NCBI RefSeq assembly: GCF_030818895.1
Contig: NZ_JAUTBA010000001.1
Coordinates: 1,674,001 to 1,738,000, forward strand
DNA length: 64,000 bases
Source: Sphingobacterium zeae
GTDB lineage: Bacteria; Bacteroidota; Bacteroidia; Sphingobacteriales; Sphingobacteriaceae
Direction: 5' to 3'
Part shown: piece after piece, positions 58,912 to 64,000 of the stretch
Layout: the number at the start of each line of letters is the position of its first letter
Numbering within the stretch: the first letter of the stretch is position 1
Position numbers and translations under genes: made by a program
Notes under the pieces: model-generated
What the model was told of the DNA's origin: nothing
Seen by the model: only the letters and a program-made list of their open reading frames with translations
Database searches by the model: none

Positions 58912-59001
58912 GCTGTACTGTTGTTTAAAAGGCTAGCCTTAAGTTTTGTTATCTGCACGGTATTTGTTATCTTACCTACTGATCGAAAATTGATTTTTGT
59001 T

Positions 59002-59604
59002 ATGGAGGGTAGTGTCAATACATATTCGTTTGTTTTTCAACCTGATGAAGCTGGTATTGTTATGGTGGATGGTTTGAAGCGACGGTTACGTGCGTCGTTG
59101 GCCGAACTATTTCCCGACGAAAACAAAGGCTGGTATACCAGTTGTAATGCCAAAGCCCATGTCACAATATGTGCTTTCAAAGCCGAGGAGAGTAAACTGG
59201 CCAGGGCGATTGAGGCTTTGCAGGAAACCTTGGTGTACGAACGAAGCCAATATGTTTACTTTGATCATTTTTCGTCGTTTTCTGGAGGAGCTTTTTTTAT
59301 TGCGCCGACGGTACATGCGCGCAGTTACCTTAAGGATCGCGCGAGAAAGGTTGTTCAGACCTTAACGGAGTTTGATTTGATTGATATTAGCGACGAACCT
59401 CATATCTCAATCGGGCGGCAGCTTGAGCCAGAATGGCTGGAGATCGCCAAGCAGCAATTCAGATCAGTTGACCTAAGCTTTATGTGCAAGGGTGTGCATG
59501 TGCGCGAGTTTAAATCGGATTTAGGCCAGTACGAAACCATAGATTTTATACCATTTGGCAACCAGTCAAAAGAGAATTCTGGCCAGCTCGCATTTAAATT
59601 CTAA
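59002..59604 (+). CDS. 2H phosphoesterase (2'-5' RNA ligase-like)
   Basis: The protein is 200 residues from the ATG at 59002 (MEGSVNTYSFVFQPD). The longer frame from the TTG at 58921 adds a hydrophobic stretch that looks like chance. The two HxT/S motifs of the 2H family are present: KAHVTICAF and EPHISIGRQL. These form the active site for cyclic phosphodiester hydrolysis or 2'-5' ligation. The substrate is unknown. If the upstream start were used, the stretch MFKRLALSFVICTVFVI could look like a signal peptide, so the start deserves a check. It precedes the Nramp gene by 84 bases with its own direction and no hairpin between. Confidence 0.8.
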   Translation: MEGSVNTYSFVFQPDEAGIVMVDGLKRRLRASLAELFPDENKGWYTSCNAKAHVTICAFKAEESKLARAIEALQETLVYERSQYVYFDHFSSFSGGAFFIAPTVHARSYLKDRARKVVQTLTEFDLIDISDEPHISIGRQLEPEWLEIAKQQFRSVDLSFMCKGVHVREFKSDLGQYETIDFIPFGNQSKENSGQLAFKF

Positions 59605-59620
59605 TTATATCACTGTTTAA

Positions 59621-59651
59621 TTGCCAAATCGTTTAAAGCTTTTTATCTTTA
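59621..59651 (+). promoter_or_regulatory. Promoter of the Nramp-Usp gene
   Basis: TTG (59621-59623) and TATCTTTA (59644-59651), 20 bases apart, match the -33/-7 pattern with one mismatch. Transcription would start near 59658, giving a leader of about 30 bases to the ATG at 59689. Confidence 0.6.
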
Positions 59652-59688
59652 AGGCAGACAATAGACGATATTGCACTTACAGTACCTT

Positions 59689-61566
59689 ATGCATTACGAC
59701 GAATCCCATCATAAATCCCTTTCTGATATCCACGAAAGTGTAGATGTCAATAAAGGAAAATCCAAATTTAAAAAGATACTTAGTTTCTTTGGGCCTGCTT
59801 ATCTCATTAGCGTAGGATATATGGATCCAGGTAACTGGGCAACGGATCTTGCCGGCGGGAGCCAATTTGGCTATACCCTGATCTGGGTTTTACTGATGAG
59901 TAATATCATGGCTTTAGTGCTCCAGAATTTATGTGCACGGCTCGGTATTGTGCGCGGCAAAGATCTTGCGCAGTGTAATCGGGAGACCTATCCTAAGCGG
60001 ATGAATTTTGTATTGTATGTGCTCGCGGAAATTGCCATCGCAGCCTGTGACCTGGCCGAAGTGCTCGGTATGGCCATCGGTCTTAACCTCCTTTTTGGTA
60101 TTGATCTGATCTGGGGTGTCATGATCAGTTTTGCAGATACTTTCTTATTGCTCTATCTCCAAAAGCTGGGGATGCGAAAAATGGAACTTTTTATCATTGG
60201 ACTGATTGCACTTATTGGCATGTGCTTTATGGTGGAAATGTTTTTGGCTAAGCCAGATTTTGCAGAAGTGGCCACCGGATTTATACCCAGTATCCCCAAT
60301 AGTGCCGCACTCTACATTGCTATAGGTATTATCGGTGCGACGGTCATGCCGCATAATCTGTATCTGCATTCGGCTCTTGTGCAGACGCGCAAAATTGATC
60401 GCGATGACAGCTCCATCCGAAAATCGCTCAAGTATAATTTTTGGGATAGTGCTATTGCTTTAAATCTGGCCTTTCTCGTGAATGCGGCGATTTTGATCCT
60501 TGCAGCATCTGTTTTTCATAAGAATGGTAGGCATGACGTGGCCGAACTCGAAGATGCGTATCATCTATTGGGCAATCTTCTTGGAACGGAATGGGCATCG
60601 AAATTGTTTGCTGTTGCCTTGATTCTCGCCGGGCAGAGCTCGACCGTGACGGGTACATTAGCTGGCCAGATTGTCATGGAGGGATATTTACGCTTGCGTA
60701 TCAGCCCGACCTTACGGAGGATTATCACCCGGCTGTTGGCCATTATACCGGCGATATTGGTTATCCTGATTTCCGGCGAAGGCCGCGTGGGGCAGCTCCT
60801 CATCTTTAGCCAGGTCATATTAAGTATGCAACTCGCCTTTGCAGTTATTCCGTTGATCCATTTTGTTAGCGATAAAGTAACCATGGGCGACTTTGCCATC
60901 AAGCCGTTAACAAAGGCAGTGGCCTGGCTGATTGCTGCCATTATCGCTGTGCTGAATCTGAAATTGGTGTATGACGAAGTGGTCGGCTGGATTGGCGAAG
61001 CTAATAATATTGTAGTAACGGTGATACTGATAATGGGCGCCGCAGGGTTGTTCGCTTTGCTAGTCATGACGGTATTATATCCAATTTTACTAAAATCTAA
61101 AACGATGAATCTGGAGGTCCATCCTCCATTTGAGGCGCTGCATGTTGAACATAAAAGCTCCTTCAAGAAGGTGGTTATTGCGCTGGACTTCTCCAGTTCG
61201 GATCAGAAGATCATTCAATATGCTTTGCAGCTATCTCATAAAGACACCGCGTTTGTCTTGGTACATATTGTTGAGAGCGCCTCCGTAAAATATACCGGAG
61301 AGTCGACAGATGATTTTGAATCGCGTCAGGACTTAGAGCGTCTGAAGTTGTATGCTGACTTTCTCGTATCAAAAGGGTATCAGACGGAATACGAATTGGG
61401 GTATAATAACCGGATTAAGAGTATCGCAGCAGTTTGCGAAAAATATGCGGCTGATCTGTTGGTGGTCGGCAGTCATGGGCACAGCGGTTTGAAGGATTTT
61501 ATTTTTGGGGAGACGGTCAACAAGCTGCGACATGCAGTAAAAGTACCTGTTTTTATTGCGAAATAG
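59689..61566 (+). CDS. Nramp-family metal transporter with C-terminal universal stress domain
   Basis: The protein is 625 residues from the ATG at 59689; a TTG at 59671 is less likely. The N-terminal 460 residues form an Nramp (MntH-like) transporter: GYMDPGNWATDLAGG with the metal-binding DPGN, MPHNLYLHSALVQ and the AGQSSTVTGTLAGQIVMEG signature. From about residue 485 a UspA domain follows (KKVVIALDFSSSDQKII … LLVVGSHGHSGLKDFIFG). Its nucleotide loop G2xG9xG is followed by Glu, not the usual Ser/Thr. Nramp brings in Mn2+ or Fe2+ with protons; the cytoplasmic Usp domain may sense nucleotide state. A fusion in one frame. Confidence 0.93.
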   Translation: MHYDESHHKSLSDIHESVDVNKGKSKFKKILSFFGPAYLISVGYMDPGNWATDLAGGSQFGYTLIWVLLMSNIMALVLQNLCARLGIVRGKDLAQCNRETYPKRMNFVLYVLAEIAIAACDLAEVLGMAIGLNLLFGIDLIWGVMISFADTFLLLYLQKLGMRKMELFIIGLIALIGMCFMVEMFLAKPDFAEVATGFIPSIPNSAALYIAIGIIGATVMPHNLYLHSALVQTRKIDRDDSSIRKSLKYNFWDSAIALNLAFLVNAAILILAASVFHKNGRHDVAELEDAYHLLGNLLGTEWASKLFAVALILAGQSSTVTGTLAGQIVMEGYLRLRISPTLRRIITRLLAIIPAILVILISGEGRVGQLLIFSQVILSMQLAFAVIPLIHFVSDKVTMGDFAIKPLTKAVAWLIAAIIAVLNLKLVYDEVVGWIGEANNIVVTVILIMGAAGLFALLVMTVLYPILLKSKTMNLEVHPPFEALHVEHKSSFKKVVIALDFSSSDQKIIQYALQLSHKDTAFVLVHIVESASVKYTGESTDDFESRQDLERLKLYADFLVSKGYQTEYELGYNNRIKSIAAVCEKYAADLLVVGSHGHSGLKDFIFGETVNKLRHAVKVPVFIAK

Positions 61567-61661
61567 GTCCTCAGGAGCTTTGATGAATACCCTCTGTCTA
61601 TTCACTGTAATTTTATTGCCTAAAAAGTGAGCCGGTAGATCGCTAAGTGCCAAATAATGCT

Positions 61662-61669
61662 TACTTTTG
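61662..61669 (+). promoter_or_regulatory. -7 promoter element of purF
   Basis: TACTTTTG followed by C is a full TAnnTTTG match 17 bases before the ATG at 61687. It lies inside the longer open frame starting at 61657, which decides against that start. Confidence 0.65.
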
Positions 61670-61686
61670 CGACATCAAATCAAGAT

Positions 61687-63597
61687 ATGAGCGACGCTAT
61701 TAAACACGAGTGCGGAATCGCACTAATTCGCCTGTTAAAACCCTTATCTTATTATCAGGAAAAATATGGTACGCCATTTTATGGCATCAACAAATTGTAC
61801 CTATTAATGGAAAAACAGCACAACCGTGGACAAGACGGGGCTGGGATTGCAACCATTAAATTTGATGTAAAACCTGGAAATCGTTACATTTCGCGTTACA
61901 GAGCTATGGGCTCAACTGCCGTGGCAGACATATTCGAATATGTGCAGAAAAAATTCGCTTCCGTTCAGAAAGCGTTTCCAGAGGAGTCAAAAGATACCCA
62001 ATGGTTAAAAGATAATGTAAGTTTTACCGGAGAAGTACTTTTAGGACATTTGCGCTATGGAACACATGGCAAGAACAGTATCGAAAGCTGTCACCCGTTT
62101 TTAAGACAAAACAACTGGATGTCCCGTAATTTGGTTGTAGCAGGTAACTTCAACATGACCAATGTGGATGAGTTGTTGCAACAGTTATACGAGTTGGGAC
62201 AGCATCCGAAAGAAAAGGCAGATACGGTGACTGTTTTGGAAAAAATCGGTCATTTCCTCGACGATGAAAATCAAGATCTATTTGACCAATTCAAAAAAGA
62301 AGGTTATTCTAATGTTGAAATCAGCTCGCTGATTGCTAAAAATATTGATGTATCAAAGATTTTGAAGCGTTCGGCCAAAACGTGGGATGGCGGTTACACC
62401 ATAGCAGGTATCTTTGGCCATGGCGATGCGTTCGTTATGCGCGATCCGGCAGGTATTCGTCCGGCGTTTTATTACCAGGACGAGGAAATTCTGGTGGTCG
62501 CATCAGAAAGACCTGTTATCCAGACAGCATTCAATATCCCTATCGGTGCTGTGAAGGAAATTAAACCGGGTCATGCCCTGATTGCCAAAAAAGATGGGAC
62601 CGTATCTCAAGAGATGTTTAGACAACCCGTAGAACAACGTTCTTGTTCTTTCGAAAGGATTTATTTCTCCCGTGGATCGGATGCTGATATCTATCAAGAA
62701 CGTAAAGAATTGGGGAGATTACTGGTACCTCAGGTATTGGAATCTGTCAAAAATAATATCAAAAATACCGTATTCTCATTCATTCCGAATACTGCAGAAG
62801 TATCTTATTATGGCTTAATGGATGGTATTAATACTTATGTTCGTGATTTTCAAAAAGAGACTTTATTGAATCGTTCAGAAAAGATTTCTGATGAAGAATT
62901 GGATGAAATCTTGAGTATTAAACCTCGTTTTGAAAAGCTTAACGTGAAGGATGCTAAATTGCGTACATTCATTACGCAGGACGCAGACCGTACCGATATG
63001 GTGCAGCACGTTTATGATACCACCTACGGTATTGTGAAAGATCATGAAGATACGATTGTTGCCATTGATGACTCGATCGTTCGGGGAACAACACTGAAGC
63101 AAAGTATTCTAACTATCTTAGACCGTCTGAATCCGAAAAAGATTGTCATTGTTTCTTCGGCCCCGCAGATTCGTTATCCCGATTGTTATGGTATTGATAT
63201 GTCACGTATGGGTGAATTTGTTGCATTCGAAGCAGCCATCAATCTCTTGAAACAACGTGGTATGGCACATGTTATCGATGAGGTTTATCAGAAGTGTGTG
63301 TTGTCGATGACGCAGGATGTCAACGAGATTGAAAATTATGTCAAAGCGATCTATGCGCCGTTTACCGATGAGGAGATCTCAGAAGAAATCGCTCGTATCG
63401 TCAGACCACACCACCTCAAAGCTGAACTGGAAGTGGTGTACCAAACCCTAGACAATTTACACCAAGCTTGCCCAGACCATAAGGGCGATTGGTATTTTTC
63501 AGGCGATTATCCTACACCTGGTGGAAACAAGGTGGTCAACAAAGCGTATATGAACTGGATTGAAGGAAAGAATGTGAGAGCATATTTCAGTAATTAA
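61687..63597 (+). CDS. purF: Amidophosphoribosyltransferase-type enzyme
   Basis: The protein is 636 residues from the ATG at 61687 (MSDAIKHECGIALIRL). A longer frame from 61657 would start upstream of the promoter. Cys9 is the likely N-terminal nucleophile of the class II glutaminase domain after removal of eight residues; NRGQDGAG, LGHLRYGTHG and GNFNMTN follow. The C-terminal phosphoribosyltransferase domain has the PRPP loop IVAIDDSIVRGTT and SSAPQIRYPDCYGIDMS. It makes phosphoribosylamine, the first step of purine synthesis. At 636 residues it is longer than the roughly 500 of E. coli PurF, as in the large Bacteroidota form; a second, shorter copy may exist elsewhere. Confidence 0.92.
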   Translation: MSDAIKHECGIALIRLLKPLSYYQEKYGTPFYGINKLYLLMEKQHNRGQDGAGIATIKFDVKPGNRYISRYRAMGSTAVADIFEYVQKKFASVQKAFPEESKDTQWLKDNVSFTGEVLLGHLRYGTHGKNSIESCHPFLRQNNWMSRNLVVAGNFNMTNVDELLQQLYELGQHPKEKADTVTVLEKIGHFLDDENQDLFDQFKKEGYSNVEISSLIAKNIDVSKILKRSAKTWDGGYTIAGIFGHGDAFVMRDPAGIRPAFYYQDEEILVVASERPVIQTAFNIPIGAVKEIKPGHALIAKKDGTVSQEMFRQPVEQRSCSFERIYFSRGSDADIYQERKELGRLLVPQVLESVKNNIKNTVFSFIPNTAEVSYYGLMDGINTYVRDFQKETLLNRSEKISDEELDEILSIKPRFEKLNVKDAKLRTFITQDADRTDMVQHVYDTTYGIVKDHEDTIVAIDDSIVRGTTLKQSILTILDRLNPKKIVIVSSAPQIRYPDCYGIDMSRMGEFVAFEAAINLLKQRGMAHVIDEVYQKCVLSMTQDVNEIENYVKAIYAPFTDEEISEEIARIVRPHHLKAELEVVYQTLDNLHQACPDHKGDWYFSGDYPTPGGNKVVNKAYMNWIEGKNVRAYFSN

Positions 63598-63615
63598 GTT
63601 CAAAAATATCAGTGG

Positions 63616-63645
63616 AAGGGATGCATTTATGCATCCCTTTTTTTT
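63616..63645 (+). terminator. Terminator after purF
   Basis: AAGGGATGCAT pairs perfectly with ATGCATCCCTT around TT and is followed by a run of Ts, 18 bases after the stop. Confidence 0.88.
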
Positions 63646-63729
63646 ATCTTCGTACTCAGAAAAATCTGAATCCTAAATTAAAAGACCGATCAATAGCAAA
63701 GGGAATTGCTGTCAGTAAATAAACCGATC

Positions 63730-64000
63730 ATGAAACATATTTTTAAGAGCCTCTATTTTCAAGTTGTGCTGGGTATACTGTTGGGTATCATCTGTGGAAT
63801 CTATTACCCTGACTTTGCTGTTAAGCTAAAGCCGTTGGGCGATGCTTTCATAAAACTGATCAAGATGGTCATTGCGCCATTGATTTTCAGTTCCATTGTA
63901 ATCGGTATCGCTGGAATGCAGGATACAAAAAAAGTGGGAAAAATCGGCCTGACTTCAATTATCTATTTCGAAATCATGACCACCATCGCCCTGATTATTG
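63730..64000 (+). CDS. Dicarboxylate/amino acid:cation symporter, 3' end off window
   Basis: The open frame starts at the ATG at 63730 and runs through the window edge (90 codons). [23 protein letters not shown], then [20 protein letters not shown] and [19 protein letters not shown], is the N-terminus of the DctA/GltP family, which imports C4-dicarboxylates or glutamate/aspartate with H+ or Na+. Without the C-terminal substrate-binding hairpins, specificity cannot be called. It follows the purF terminator and is an independent unit. Confidence 0.9.
   Translation, partial: MKHIFKSLYFQVVLGILLGIICGIYYPDFAVKLKPLGDAFIKLIKMVIAPLIFSSIVIGIAGMQDTKKVGKIGLTSIIYFEIMTTIALII

Noticed and set aside
61657..61686. 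Ten-codon N-terminal extension of PurF
   Set aside because: It lies over the -7 promoter element and would move the nucleophilic Cys too far from the N-terminus.

Overview
The window looks like chromosomal DNA of a Bacteroidota member, most likely Sphingobacteriaceae (Sphingobacterium-like). The evidence is a SusC/SusD pair with a FecR/ECF-sigma cascade, lipoproteins with Bacteroidota-style lipoboxes, promoters of the TTTG / TAnnTTTG type, and AT-rich leaders with almost no Shine-Dalgarno sequences. The genus is an inference from overall gene content. I see no IS element, prophage, CRISPR array, rRNA or replication origin. Gene density is high and the coding style is even, so the region reads as native chromosome.

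Layout. 1-8.9 kb: a truncated six-TM protein, a lipoprotein and small membrane protein, a DUF885 lipoprotein, and an ABC exporter whose permease is fused to an M1-type peptidase. 8.9-17.0 kb (minus): an operon of ECF sigma, FecR, SusC with STN domain, SusD, lipoprotein and di-heme cytochrome c peroxidase. 17.4-20.2 kb: a secreted GH43 enzyme and a pectinesterase, then a tRNA-Met. 20.4-24.1 kb: HAD phosphatase, rpsU-xerC-hpf, a small Cys-containing protein, ferritin. 24.2-28.0 kb: an outer-membrane beta-barrel protein overlapping a quinone oxidoreductase. 28.0-36.0 kb: an AraC regulator and a complete candidate non-phosphorylative L-fucose pathway (FucP, mutarotase, UxaA-type dehydratase, SDR, FAH hydrolase, lactonase, fucose dehydrogenase-like SDR). 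36.0-40.4 kb: two tRNA-Phe, mnmA, a PA0069-type radical SAM protein, an amino-acid permease. 40.7-45.2 kb: metal transport (a 53-residue FeoB-associated protein, FeoB, FeoA, a MarR regulator, a His-rich ZIP transporter, a PAP2 phosphatase). 45.4-51.1 kb: a phosphohexomutase (GlmM-like), an NTF2-like/Na+-H+ antiporter fusion, a BNR-repeat protein and two tandem paralogous membrane proteins of unknown function. 51.1-56.8 kb: the xylose operon (LacI-type regulator, xylB, xylA, SGLT-like symporter). 57-64 kb: a gamma-glutamyltransferase homologue, a 2H phosphoesterase, an Nramp-Usp fusion, purF and the start of a dicarboxylate symporter.

How it fits together. Three sugar blocks (pectin/xylan-type hydrolases, fucose, xylose) suggest life on plant or mucilage polysaccharides. 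Metal handling recurs: FeoAB with a Fur-like palindrome, ferritin, ZIP, Nramp, and a heme peroxidase tied to a SusCD/ECF system. Several start codons were moved inward from the longest reading frame because a promoter, signal peptide or family N-terminus decides them. The points most worth following up are the SusCD-peroxidase operon, the paralogous membrane pair, the antiporter fusion, the strong Shine-Dalgarno of rpsU, and the UxaA-based fucose route with a Lys-less SDR.
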